From positions 1-64,000 of the forward strand of contig DAMANX010000014.1 of the NCBI GenBank assembly GCA_032073245.1: a DNA stretch of 64,000 nucleotides, written 5' to 3'. Source of the stretch: QVMG01 sp032073245. GTDB taxonomy: Bacteria > Bacteroidota > Bacteroidia > Bacteroidales > Tannerellaceae. The position numbers and the translations under genes were made by a program. Under the pieces are notes generated by a model. It had not been told where the DNA came from and ran no database searches. It was given only the letters and a program-made list of their open reading frames with translations. This document shows, piece by piece, positions 8,565-16,045 of this stretch. Position 1 is the stretch's first letter. Each line of letters opens with the position of its first letter.

Positions 8565-9851
8565 TCACTTATTGGTCATTATATTTAAAACTAATTTATC
8601 AGTCTCTTCCATTCCTCTTGAGCCTATGATTGTTAGGTTGGCTATTGACTTATCTACATCCTCATCTATAATACCTTCAACACATGTTACTACTTTATTT
8701 TCCATTGCCATTAAAGCGGAAAGCATAGCTGTTGAAACACCACTGGATACTTTCATTGCACAGCTCGGTTTGGCTCCGTCACATATCATACCGGTTAAAT
8801 TACCTATCATATTTTTTATGGCATAAACAATTTGATCCTTTGTACCTCCCATCAAATAGGTTATTCCACAGCTGGCTCCTGTCGCCGCCACCACACATCC
8901 GCACAAAGCGGAGAGCTTTCCAAGGCTTTGTTTTATATATATCACCATCAGATGACTTAACATCAATGCACGAATCAATTCTTCTTCAGAGCAGTCAATA
9001 TCGTCAGCAAAAGACAGAACAGGCAATGTGGCGGCCAGCCCCTGATTCCCGCTTCCTGAGTTTGTCATTACAGGCACCATAGCGCCATCCATACGGGCAT
9101 CACAAGCTGCAGCTGTCATAGCCAACATACGTGTATAGGACGATTCTCCCAACCATTTCTTTCCTCTTTCACTTGACACAATACGCCCAACTGTATGTCC
9201 AAAGTTATTATGCATAGACTCTTGGGCTGCTTTTCGATTGATTTTCGCTGATTCTTCAATAAAACGGATTTCATCCAATGGCGTTTCCATAGCAAAAGAA
9301 TAAACCAAATCAAAGGTCAGGGCTATATCCTCTTCTTCTTTACTTTCTCTGCAACAATCTTTCGTTTTTCTTTGATCCTTTATAACTATTCCATCTTTCT
9401 CTTCATATATAATACCTGTATGATCATGGCAGATAATAGCTTTGGAAGATTTTTCTCCACGATAGCAAAGTACTTCAATATATAGCTTATCTACATTTTC
9501 CTTTAATCCTATCGAAATTGTCTTTGCCTCTACCATGGATTTTCCTTTTTCCAACATATCGGGAGTCAAATCACGCAAAACTTCCAATCCATAGTCTGAC
9601 TTACCTATAAGAGCGCCAAGCGCAATTGCAATTGGTAAACCTACCATACCGGTTCCTGGTATACCAACTCCCATTGCATTTTTTAATACATTGGCACTTA
9701 AATAAACATCAATTTTTTCCGGTATATTCTCTAAAAGCTCTGCAGCTCTGGCTGTTCCAAGAGCGACGGCCATTGGTTCGGTACATCCGATAGCCGGTAT
9801 AACTTCGCGATGTATAAGGGCAATTATCCGTGATTTTGTCAGATCGTTCAT
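8565..9851 (-). CDS. cyuA: L-cysteine desulfidase / L-serine dehydratase alpha-like protein (UPF0597)
   Basis: A 428-residue cytoplasmic enzyme of the UPF0597 family, related to the alpha subunit of iron-sulfur L-serine dehydratase. The E. coli member YhaM/CyuA degrades L-cysteine to pyruvate, ammonia and sulfide. Family blocks are IGCTEPMAVALG (Cys23), a conserved TNSGSGNQG loop, GCVVAATGASCGI and MICDGAKPSCAMKVSSG, whose cysteines are likely iron-sulfur ligands. Whether serine or cysteine is the substrate here cannot be decided from sequence. It is a single gene with a good upstream -7 box at 9885-9892. Confidence 0.82.
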   Translation of the reverse strand: MNDLTKSRIIALIHREVIPAIGCTEPMAVALGTARAAELLENIPEKIDVYLSANVLKNAMGVGIPGTGMVGLPIAIALGALIGKSDYGLEVLRDLTPDMLEKGKSMVEAKTISIGLKENVDKLYIEVLCYRGEKSSKAIICHDHTGIIYEEKDGIVIKDQRKTKDCCRESKEEEDIALTFDLVYSFAMETPLDEIRFIEESAKINRKAAQESMHNNFGHTVGRIVSSERGKKWLGESSYTRMLAMTAAACDARMDGAMVPVMTNSGSGNQGLAATLPVLSFADDIDCSEEELIRALMLSHLMVIYIKQSLGKLSALCGCVVAATGASCGITYLMGGTKDQIVYAIKNMIGNLTGMICDGAKPSCAMKVSSGVSTAMLSALMAMENKVVTCVEGIIDEDVDKSIANLTIIGSRGMEETDKLVLNIMTNK

Positions 9852-9884
9852 GGTATTTAACGTTTAATAGGATCAATCCGGCAG

Positions 9885-9892
9885 CAAAGATA
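9885..9892 (-). promoter_or_regulatory. -7 promoter element of cyuA
   Basis: Minus-strand TATCTTTG, a full match to TAnnTTTG, 33 nt upstream of the cyuA start codon. Confidence 0.55.
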
Positions 9893-10017
9893 AGGAAGAT
9901 ATTTCGTAACTCTTTTAATAAATCAATAGTTACAAAACAGCGATAAGTATAAATTGATGTAAGGTACATTTTCGAGTTTTTATGTAATGTTAGATTTGAA
10001 AATTTCCAAACGACGGC

Positions 10018-10047
10018 GGTAGAGACAGGGCAAGCCCTGTCTCTACC
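10018..10047. repeat. perfect 14-bp stem hairpin, GAGACAGGGC type
   Basis: GGTAGAGACAGGGC and its exact reverse complement separated by AA, in the 280-bp space between cyuA and the aldolase gene. The core resembles the paired hairpins at 46856-46940. No T-tract follows on either strand, so it is probably a dispersed palindrome and not a terminator. Confidence 0.7.
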
Positions 10048-10131
10048 AACTTCAACTATTTTTCATATTGAAAATTAAAACTTAAAGAAGAAGAGAAGTG
10101 TTATATAAGATATATAAGAAAGGAATATAAT

Positions 10132-11190
10132 ATGAACAATTCAAACATTACAAACCTATTAGGTGAAAAAAGTGAGTATTATCTTAGTCACATTTGTAAA
10201 ACGATTGACAAATCGTTGATTCACGTTCCATCTCCTACTGCAATAGAGGATATATGGATAAACTCTGACCGCAACAATCAAACATTAAATAGCTTACAAA
10301 CTATTTTCGGACATGGACGTCTGGCAAATACCGGATATGTATCCATATTACCTGTCGATCAGGGAATAGAGCATACTGCCGGAGCTTCTTTTGCTCCGAA
10401 CCCACTCTATTTCGATCCCGAAAATATTGTAAAATTAGCCATTGAAGGAGGATGTAACGCTGTTGCTTCAACTTTTGGGGTTTTAGGAATGGTTGCCCGT
10501 AAATATGCTCATAAAATCCCTTTCCTGGTGAAAATGAATCACAATGAACTTTTGACTTATCCGAACAGCTACGATCAGGTAATGTTTGGTACGGTAAAGG
10601 AAGCCTGGAATATGGGAGCCGTTGCAGTAGGTGCAACTATTTATTTCGGATCGGAACAAAGCCGCCGCCAATTAGTGGAGATTGCAGAAGCATTTGAATA
10701 TGCCCATGAATTAGGTATGGCTACGGTACTGTGGTGTTATCTACGTAATAATGACTTTAAAAAAGATGGTGTGGATTATCATTCTGCAGCAGACTTAACA
10801 GGCCAGGCGAATCATTTAGGAGTTACCATTCAGGCAGACATCGTAAAACAAAAACTTCCAGTTAATAATGGAGGGTTCTCCAGTATAAAATTTGGTAAGA
10901 TCAATGAGAAGATGTATACTGAGTTAACAACCGAACATCCTATAGACCTTTGTCGCTATCAGGTTGCAAATGGATATATGGGTCGCGTCGGATTAATTAA
11001 TTCAGGAGGAGAATCACATGGCGCAACCGATCTTGGAGAAGCTGTTATGACAGCTGTTGTAAATAAACGTGCCGGAGGTATGGGGCTGATCAGTGGACGA
11101 AAAGCCTTCCAAAAACCGATGAAAGATGGTATTGAATTACTCAATACTATTCAGGATGTTTATTTGGATGAAAGTATTACGATTGCGTAA
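10132..11190 (+). CDS. fbaB: class I fructose-bisphosphate aldolase
   Basis: A 352-residue aldolase of the DhnA/FbaB (archaeal-type class I, Schiff-base) group, which interconverts fructose 1,6-bisphosphate with dihydroxyacetone phosphate and glyceraldehyde 3-phosphate. Diagnostic segments are ILPVDQGIEHTAGASF near residue 70, KMNHNELLTYP, GATIYFGSE and QADIVKQKLP, the latter containing candidate active-site lysines, and a phosphate-binding GGESHGATDLGEAV near the C-terminus. Length and motifs fit the family well. It is a single gene convergent with aguB and ends at a paired hairpin region that may terminate both. Confidence 0.93.
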   Translation: MNNSNITNLLGEKSEYYLSHICKTIDKSLIHVPSPTAIEDIWINSDRNNQTLNSLQTIFGHGRLANTGYVSILPVDQGIEHTAGASFAPNPLYFDPENIVKLAIEGGCNAVASTFGVLGMVARKYAHKIPFLVKMNHNELLTYPNSYDQVMFGTVKEAWNMGAVAVGATIYFGSEQSRRQLVEIAEAFEYAHELGMATVLWCYLRNNDFKKDGVDYHSAADLTGQANHLGVTIQADIVKQKLPVNNGGFSSIKFGKINEKMYTELTTEHPIDLCRYQVANGYMGRVGLINSGGESHGATDLGEAVMTAVVNKRAGGMGLISGRKAFQKPMKDGIELLNTIQDVYLDESITIA

Positions 11191-11206
11191 AAAATAATTT
11201 CCAATT

Positions 11207-11276
11207 GTAGGGGCGGCCCTATGTGGCCGCCCTTTTATATATTATTGGGGCGACCACATAGAATCGCCCCTATATT
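11207..11276. terminator. paired hairpins between convergent fbaB and aguB
   Basis: Two related GC-rich arms (GTAGGGGCGGCCCTATGTGG and, inverted, GGGGCGACCACATAGAATCG), each also partly self-complementary, around an AT-rich centre. They sit exactly between two convergent stop codons. A bidirectional terminator is the simplest reading; the arms also resemble a dispersed inverted repeat. Confidence 0.6.
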
Positions 11277-11282
11277 TTGATA

Positions 11283-12155
11283 TTATAAATATCTTTCTGT
11301 TAACCCTCCAAACGCATCTATTCGCCTATCCCTGAAGAAAGGCCACCAGCGACGTACCTGCTCACTTCTTGTTTTATCTATTTCAATCACTTGCATTTCT
11401 TCCTGATCATTGGAAAACTCAGCCAATAACTCCCCTTGAGGGCCGGCAACAAAACTATTTCCCCAAAACTGAATACCATTTGTCTGTCCTGAAGAATCCG
11501 TTTCATGTCCTACACGGTTCACCGTAATAACCGGTAATCCATTTGCTACAGCATGTCCCCGCTGTACAGTTACCCATGCACCTAATTGACGCGCTTTCTC
11601 TTCTTCAGTATCACTACTCTCCCACCCGATTGCTGTCGGATAGATCAACACCTCTGCCCCCCGCATAGCCATGAGTCTGGCTGCCTCAGGATACCACTGA
11701 TCCCAACAAACGAGAACACCTAATCGTCCAACTGAAGTATCAATAGGTTCAAAACCCAAGTCACCGGGTGTAAAATAGAACTTTTCATAATAAGCAGGAT
11801 CATCCGGAATATGCATCTTCCGGTATTTACCGGCAATACTTCCATCTTTTTCCATCACAACTGCAGTATTATGATAAAGTCCGGGAGCTCTTTTTTCAAA
11901 TAATGACAATACAATGACAACTCCCAGTTCTTTGGCTAAAGCACCAAAACGTTCAGTAGACGGTCCCGGAATAGTTTCAGCCTGATCAAAAATATCAGTA
12001 TCTTCCACCTGACAGAAATATACACCATTATGTAATTCCTGTAAAACGATCAACTCGGCACCTTGTTTTGCACAAGTCCGTATATTTTGTTCCAGTTTAT
12101 CTTTATTTGCCGCAATATCACAGCTGTTTGATTGTTGAATTAATCCTACTTTCAT
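11283..12155 (-). CDS. aguB: N-carbamoylputrescine amidase
   Basis: A 290-residue nitrilase-superfamily amidase that hydrolyses N-carbamoylputrescine to putrescine, CO2 and ammonia. The catalytic triad is visible: Glu in LQELHNGVYF, Lys in GKYRKMHIPDDP and Cys in VLVCWDQWYPEAARL. The PDDPAYYEKFYFTPGD segment is characteristic of AguB compared with other nitrilases. It lies 15 nt downstream of aguA, so they form an operon, and both act in the cytoplasm. With the arginine decarboxylase at 5646-6191 it completes putrescine synthesis, which in turn feeds spermidine or carboxyspermidine in these bacteria. Confidence 0.95.
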   Translation of the reverse strand: MKVGLIQQSNSCDIAANKDKLEQNIRTCAKQGAELIVLQELHNGVYFCQVEDTDIFDQAETIPGPSTERFGALAKELGVVIVLSLFEKRAPGLYHNTAVVMEKDGSIAGKYRKMHIPDDPAYYEKFYFTPGDLGFEPIDTSVGRLGVLVCWDQWYPEAARLMAMRGAEVLIYPTAIGWESSDTEEEKARQLGAWVTVQRGHAVANGLPVITVNRVGHETDSSGQTNGIQFWGNSFVAGPQGELLAEFSNDQEEMQVIEIDKTRSEQVRRWWPFFRDRRIDAFGGLTERYL

Positions 12156-12170
12156 ATTTATTGTAATTGA

Positions 12171-13202
12171 TTAAATGAAATCTTCCGGATATTGCATCGT
12201 AACACAATGCAAGGATCCATGTTGCTTTATCAAAGAAAGACAGTTTATACCCACTATTTCCCGATCAGGGAAAGCTTGTTGTAATGCCTCTTTTGCTATT
12301 TTATCTTTTGGAGAATCATAAAAAGGTAATAGAACTGCATTATTTATAATCAGAAAATTAGCATAAGTAGCAGGAAGACGCTCTCCTTCCCATTCTACTT
12401 TATCTGCCATTGGGAGTGCTATCAGTCGATAAGGAGTACCATCCTTTTGTGTAAAGGCCTTCAATTCTTCCTCCATTTGTTTCAAGTCCGGATAATGTTC
12501 GTCTGCTTCATCCGTACATTGCACATAAGCAATCGTATCTTCGGCACAAAAACGAGCTAACGTGTCGATATGACTATCTGTATCATCTCCGGCCAGATAA
12601 CCACTATATAACCATAGTATACGGTCTATTCCGAATATATCTTTTAAATGATACTCTAATTGTTCCTGGCTTAGGTATTCATTTCTATTTACAGATAATA
12701 AACACTCTGCTGTTGTCAGCAACGTTCCTTTACCATCTGATTCAATACTTCCACCTTCTAAAACCAAAGGTTGCAAATTGGCATGCTGCACCTCTTCTTT
12801 AAAAGTATCAGATATAAATAATTGTCGTGTGATCAGGTTGTCCATATCTGCTGCAAACTTCATTCCCCAACCATTGAACACAAAATCATATACTGTCGGA
12901 ACTCCTTCGTAGAATAAGGAGATTCCTCCATGATCACGTGCCCAGGTATCATTTGTTTCCATCTCACGGAAAATCAAATTATCCTCATTTACTTCACCTA
13001 ATTGTTCACGGACTTCTTTTTCATCGGAGCAAACAATTAACAGCTTTTCTCGTTTGAGAATTTCATGGGCAATTGAAACAAAACAAGGAATGACTTCGTC
13101 CATAATTGGCAGCCAATCTGTTTCTTTATGAGGCCATGTTAATTGAACGGCACTTTGAGGATACCATTCGGCAGGAAATATAGTTTCACCTGTACTCTGC
13201 AT
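12171..13202 (-). CDS. aguA: agmatine deiminase
   Basis: A 343-residue agmatine deiminase (guanidino-group-modifying fold), converting agmatine to N-carbamoylputrescine and ammonia. Recognisable blocks are FPAEWYPQSAVQLTWPH at the N-terminus, ETNDTWARDHGGI (substrate-binding Asp and His), LEGGSIESDGKGTLLTT, AGDDTDSHIDTLARF and the catalytic cysteine Cys333 in GSLHCVTMQYP. It is the first gene of the aguA-aguB pair. A promoter with TTTG and a near-consensus -7 box lies immediately upstream. Confidence 0.95.
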   Translation of the reverse strand: MQSTGETIFPAEWYPQSAVQLTWPHKETDWLPIMDEVIPCFVSIAHEILKREKLLIVCSDEKEVREQLGEVNEDNLIFREMETNDTWARDHGGISLFYEGVPTVYDFVFNGWGMKFAADMDNLITRQLFISDTFKEEVQHANLQPLVLEGGSIESDGKGTLLTTAECLLSVNRNEYLSQEQLEYHLKDIFGIDRILWLYSGYLAGDDTDSHIDTLARFCAEDTIAYVQCTDEADEHYPDLKQMEEELKAFTQKDGTPYRLIALPMADKVEWEGERLPATYANFLIINNAVLLPFYDSPKDKIAKEALQQAFPDREIVGINCLSLIKQHGSLHCVTMQYPEDFI

Positions 13203-13222
13203 ACTTCTTATTGTTTAGCCAG

Positions 13223-13254
13223 TAAAAGTAGTCATTTCTTCGATAGTAATCAAA
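13223..13254 (-). promoter_or_regulatory. promoter of aguA-aguB
   Basis: On the minus strand TTTG (13254-13251), a 20-nt spacer and TACTTTTA (13230-13223). This matches the Bacteroidota -33/-7 layout with one mismatch in TAnnTTTG, about 20 nt before the aguA start codon. Confidence 0.5.
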
Positions 13255-13273
13255 AGAGAAGATTTCTATTATT

Positions 13274-13366
13274 ATCATTTTGTCAGAAATAGGCGTGTAT
13301 TTTCCTTTTTACTAGCGTCCGTGAAGAATTTTACGCGCGTGTAATATTTTTTAACATATCATTAAG
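13274..13366. repeat. 93-nt conserved intergenic block, copy A
   Basis: This block aligns without gaps to 50191-50283; I count about 76 of 93 identical bases. The most conserved part is GTGTAATATTTTTTAACATA. A short hairpin is visible in copy B (ATTACAC-GCAA-GTGTAAT) but is degraded here. It lies between the aguA promoter and the sigma-factor terminator and has no open reading frame. A TAnnTTTG match (TAATTTTG) follows at 13378-13385 on the plus strand. Confidence 0.65.
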
Positions 13367-13449
13367 GCGTTAGAATTTAATTTTGGCTATCACTTTGTAA
13401 AGTTATAAAAATGATAAATAAGGAAGAATCAGTATACAGATGAGATAAT

Positions 13450-13499
13450 AAAAAGGATGATCATAGATTCATATTTTACTATCAAATCTGTGATCATCC
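13450..13499 (-). terminator. terminator of the ECF sigma factor gene
   Basis: A 15-bp near-perfect stem (GGATGATCATAGATT against AATCTGTGATCATCC) followed on the minus strand by TTTTTATT, 55 nt after the sigma gene's stop codon. Confidence 0.75.
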
Positions 13500-13553
13500 G
13501 TTTGATTTATCTTATCTGGGTACCAAAATTTCTTGTGCACTCTTTATATATTC

Positions 13554-14060
13554 TTAATCTCTAAAATCCTCCAAAACTTCTTGAAGCTCTTTACGGGAAA
13601 AAAAGATGCGACTTTTTACTGTACCGATAGGAATACCTATTTTATCAGCAATTTCCTGATATTTATACCCACTCAAATACAAAGAGAAAGGTATTCTCAA
13701 TTCATCACTTAGATTTTCGATTGCATTATTAATTTCGCTCAAGTTATAAGATCCGTCAGGTGAATCAAAACCGGACTCATTCACCATATCGAGGTTATAT
13801 AGATCAGCATCCTTATCAATCATAGTTTGTTTACGAACTACTTTATGGTAATTATTAATAAAGATGTTGCGCATTACTGTCAAAACCCAACCTTTGAAAT
13901 TAATATTATCCACAAATTTTTCCTGATTATTTAGAACCTTCAATGTCGTATCCTGAAGTAAATCTTCCGCATCATCGCGGTTAGCGGTTAATGACAAAGC
14001 AAAATTCATCATGTTGTCCTGGAGACCTATTATTCTTTCTTCAATTTGATTCGTTCTCAT
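13554..14060 (-). CDS. ECF-type RNA polymerase sigma factor
   Basis: A 168-residue sigma-70 family factor of the extracytoplasmic-function class. Region 2 is visible as NFALSLTANRDDAEDLLQDTTLKVLNNQEKF followed by GWVLTVMRNIFINNYHK. Region 4 is SDELRIPFSLYLSGYKYQEIADKIGIPIGTVKSRIFFSRKEL, with the usual helix-turn-helix for the -35 element. No anti-sigma gene is adjacent, unlike the sigma factor at 24625-25122, so its control may be transcriptional or by an unlinked partner. It is divergent from oxyR with about 165 bp between start codons. The target regulon is unknown. Confidence 0.9.
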   Translation of the reverse strand: MRTNQIEERIIGLQDNMMNFALSLTANRDDAEDLLQDTTLKVLNNQEKFVDNINFKGWVLTVMRNIFINNYHKVVRKQTMIDKDADLYNLDMVNESGFDSPDGSYNLSEINNAIENLSDELRIPFSLYLSGYKYQEIADKIGIPIGTVKSRIFFSRKELQEVLEDFRD

Positions 14061-14185
14061 AACTTTAACTATTAATGGTTTTCTTTTAACCTTTTCTTTG
14101 GAGCAAAATTACATGTTAATAAAATACCCTCCAATCTCTTCTTTTTATAGGCTTATAGAGCATATCTATATATCCAAATAATTGT

Positions 14186-14193
14186 TATCTTTG
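14186..14193 (+). promoter_or_regulatory. -7 promoter element of oxyR
   Basis: TATCTTTG, a full match to TAnnTTTG. A transcript beginning near 14200 excludes the in-frame ATG at 14182 and supports the oxyR start at 14227. Confidence 0.55.
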
Positions 14194-14226
14194 CTGTCAT
14201 ACTATATCATCGATAAAACATTTAAC

Positions 14227-15153
14227 ATGAATATACAGCAATTAGAATATATCCTGGCAGTCGACCAATATCGCCATTTTGCAAAAGCAGCAGAACATTG
14301 TCATGTCACTCAACCGACACTGAGTATGATGATTCAAAAAATGGAAGATGAGTTGGATATCAAGATTTTTGACCGAAGCCAACAACCGGTTATTCCCACA
14401 CCGACAGGACGTAAAATCATTGAACAGGCAAGAACGGTAATATATGAAACAAACAGGATCAAAGAGATAGTTGTAGAAGAACAAAAATCATTATCCGGAG
14501 TCTTCCAGTTAGCTGTATTACCTACAATTGCACCTTATCTGTTACCCCGCTTCTTTCAACAATTAACTTTTAAATATCCTAATCTGGAGATTCGGATGCT
14601 GGAAATGAAAACAGCAGAAACTCTTGCCGCCTTACAAAATGGAGAAATAGATGCTGCCATTATTGCCAATCAGCCGGTAGAACTATTTCTGAAAGGAACT
14701 CTGCTATTTTATGAGCAGTTCTTTGGTTATGTCGCCAAGAATGAACCTATCTTCAAAAAAGATATGATCAAAACTGCCGATATCAGCGATGAACATCTTT
14801 GGTTATTGGATGAAGGGCATTGCTTCAGAGATCAGTTGATGCGTTTCTGCCAAATGGAAAAGGTTAAAATACGCCAGGCAGCCTATCAACTGGGCAGCTT
14901 GGAAACATTCATGCGCATGGTAGAAAGCAACAATGGTGTGACTTTTATTCCTGAACTCGCGACATATCAACTAAGTGAGGAACAAAAAGAATTGGTACGC
15001 CCCTTCGCTATACCTAAACCTACCCGGGAAATAGTATTTGTAACACGTAAAGATTTCATCCGCAATACAATAGGCGATCTTATAATAGATAGTGTAAAAA
15101 CATGTGTACCGAAAGAAATGCTTACTCTTCAACCGGGGCAGAAGGTGGTTTAA
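14227..15153 (+). CDS. oxyR: hydrogen-peroxide-sensing LysR regulator OxyR
   Basis: A 308-residue LysR-type regulator starting at MNIQQLEYILAVDQYRHF. The N-terminal winged helix-turn-helix (FAKAAEHCHVTQPTLSMMIQKME) is typical. The redox-sensing pair falls at Cys199 and Cys208 in GHCFRDQLMRFC, matching the numbering and spacing of the E. coli OxyR disulfide. It should therefore respond directly to peroxide and control catalase/peroxidase-type genes. Its likely targets in this window are uncertain; sodB and nfo are nearby but not linked by an obvious operator. An upstream ATG at 14182 is disfavoured because a good promoter box lies after it. Confidence 0.92.
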   Translation: MNIQQLEYILAVDQYRHFAKAAEHCHVTQPTLSMMIQKMEDELDIKIFDRSQQPVIPTPTGRKIIEQARTVIYETNRIKEIVVEEQKSLSGVFQLAVLPTIAPYLLPRFFQQLTFKYPNLEIRMLEMKTAETLAALQNGEIDAAIIANQPVELFLKGTLLFYEQFFGYVAKNEPIFKKDMIKTADISDEHLWLLDEGHCFRDQLMRFCQMEKVKIRQAAYQLGSLETFMRMVESNNGVTFIPELATYQLSEEQKELVRPFAIPKPTREIVFVTRKDFIRNTIGDLIIDSVKTCVPKEMLTLQPGQKVV

Positions 15154-15161
15154 TTACATTA

Positions 15162-15473
15162 CTAAATTGAAAATCTCAGTGTTTCAGGATCTTTTCGAGT
15201 ATCCCAAACAGAAATAATATAAACCTTTTTGTTATCAATAAGATAAATCAATTTATAATGTGGTTTCACTACCAGTGAACGAAATTTTTGCGGTAGATCC
15301 GCTAATAATATCTCTATAGAACCTGCCTGTGGATATATTTCTAATGTTTTAGCAGATGCATAAATCTTTTTCACAATTTCATTTGCTGCTTTTTTATTAT
15401 CCTTAGCTATATAATTATAAATAGGTAATAGTCTGGCTTCTGCCCGTTTTGTCCATATTACTCTAGTTCCCAT
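15162..15473 (-). CDS. RelE/ParE-family toxin
   Basis: A 103-residue protein with the RelE/ParE fold pattern: WTKRAEARLLPIYNYIAKDNKKAANEIVKKI (two N-terminal helices), then a proline-containing PQAGSIE region and strands ending FRSLVVKPHYKLIYLIDNKKVYIISVWDTRKDPETL. The conserved Arg and the Y-x-L-I-Y strand match ParE-like toxins, which poison gyrase, but RelE-type mRNA cleavage cannot be excluded. It overlaps the upstream antitoxin gene by 16 nt, the usual arrangement. Confidence 0.85.
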   Translation of the reverse strand: MGTRVIWTKRAEARLLPIYNYIAKDNKKAANEIVKKIYASAKTLEIYPQAGSIEILLADLPQKFRSLVVKPHYKLIYLIDNKKVYIISVWDTRKDPETLRFSI

Positions 15474-15667
15474 TCAGGATATTTTGCAGGAAGATCCTTG
15501 TTATCAATAAGATTGCCATCTTCAATATCTTTCAATGAGAGTCTAATTTCCTCTTTCAATTCTTCCAAAGTAAACTGACAAGGAGGCTTTTGATAAATAG
15601 CGATTGGCTCTTGAATTGATGATTTTTTGTTTACTTCCTGATCTGAATAGTCTTTTTTCTTCGGCAT
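15458..15667 (-). CDS. putative antitoxin of the RelE/ParE pair
   Basis: A 69-residue, highly charged protein (KKKDYSDQEVNKKSS at the start, then KEEIRLSLKDIEDGNLIDNKDLPAKYP). It is placed directly upstream of, and overlapping, the toxin gene. The C-terminal half could form the toxin-wrapping helix. I recognise no DNA-binding motif with certainty. The call rests mainly on size, charge, position and overlap. Confidence 0.7.
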   Translation of the reverse strand: MPKKKDYSDQEVNKKSSIQEPIAIYQKPPCQFTLEELKEEIRLSLKDIEDGNLIDNKDLPAKYPEWELE

Positions 15668-15811
15668 GGTTGAATATTTTAAGTCATTGTTCTTTCTAAA
15701 TATACAAATATAACCTTTTCTCCATTATTTTATATGAAATTTTTCATTTTATCTTCATGAAACAGACTTCTCTCGCTATATTTTCTTTCTTTACGGTAAA
15801 AAAATATCACT

Positions 15812-15846
15812 TTTTGCTTGCATATTCCAAAAAAGCGTTACTTTTG
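15812..15846 (+). promoter_or_regulatory. promoter of the aromatic amino acid operon
   Basis: A TTTG at 15813-15816 and TACTTTTG at 15839-15846 (full TAnnTTTG match) separated by 22 nt. Transcription would start near 15852, 22 nt before the leader peptide's ATG. Confidence 0.6.
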
Positions 15847-15873
15847 CAGCCATAAACAAGAGAATTGTAAGAA

Positions 15874-15948
15874 ATGAACAAGTTTAGCTTTACATACTTT
15901 TATTTTTACTTTTATTTTAGCAGAATAAAGGCAGGAATTTGTATGTAA
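15874..15948 (+). CDS. Phe/Tyr-rich leader peptide of the pheA operon
   Basis: A 24-codon open reading frame preceded by a purine-rich AAGAAA. Residues 4-15 read F-S-F-T-Y-F-Y-F-Y-F-Y-F, giving six Phe and four Tyr codons in twelve. It ends at a TAA located just past one strand of an antiterminator. It lies directly upstream of pheA, an aminotransferase, aroF-aroQ and tyrA, whose products make Phe and Tyr. The peptide itself is not expected to do anything; ribosome position on these codons is the signal. Too short for ordinary gene finders. Confidence 0.85.
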   Translation: MNKFSFTYFYFYFYFSRIKAGICM

Positions 15949-16017
15949 CGCATTGATCGAGAAAAATAAATCAAAAAGCAAAATATAAAGTCCTGCCGAT
16001 ACGGTGGGACTTTTTTT
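15930..16017 (+). promoter_or_regulatory. transcription attenuator of the pheA operon
   Basis: The terminator is AAAGTCC (15987-15993) pairing with GGACTTT (16007-16013), closed by CC/GG and followed by seven T (16011-16017). The alternative antiterminator pairs GGCAGGA (15930-15936), inside the leader reading frame, with TCCTGCC (15991-15997), which destroys the terminator's left arm. A ribosome stalled on the Phe/Tyr codons (15883-15918) leaves GGCAGGA free, giving read-through. A ribosome that reaches the stop at 15946-15948 covers it, giving termination. All elements are visible directly; the mechanism is inferred from classical attenuators. Confidence 0.85.
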
Positions 16018-16045
16018 GTTTATAAGCTGAACAAGAAAAAAGAAG

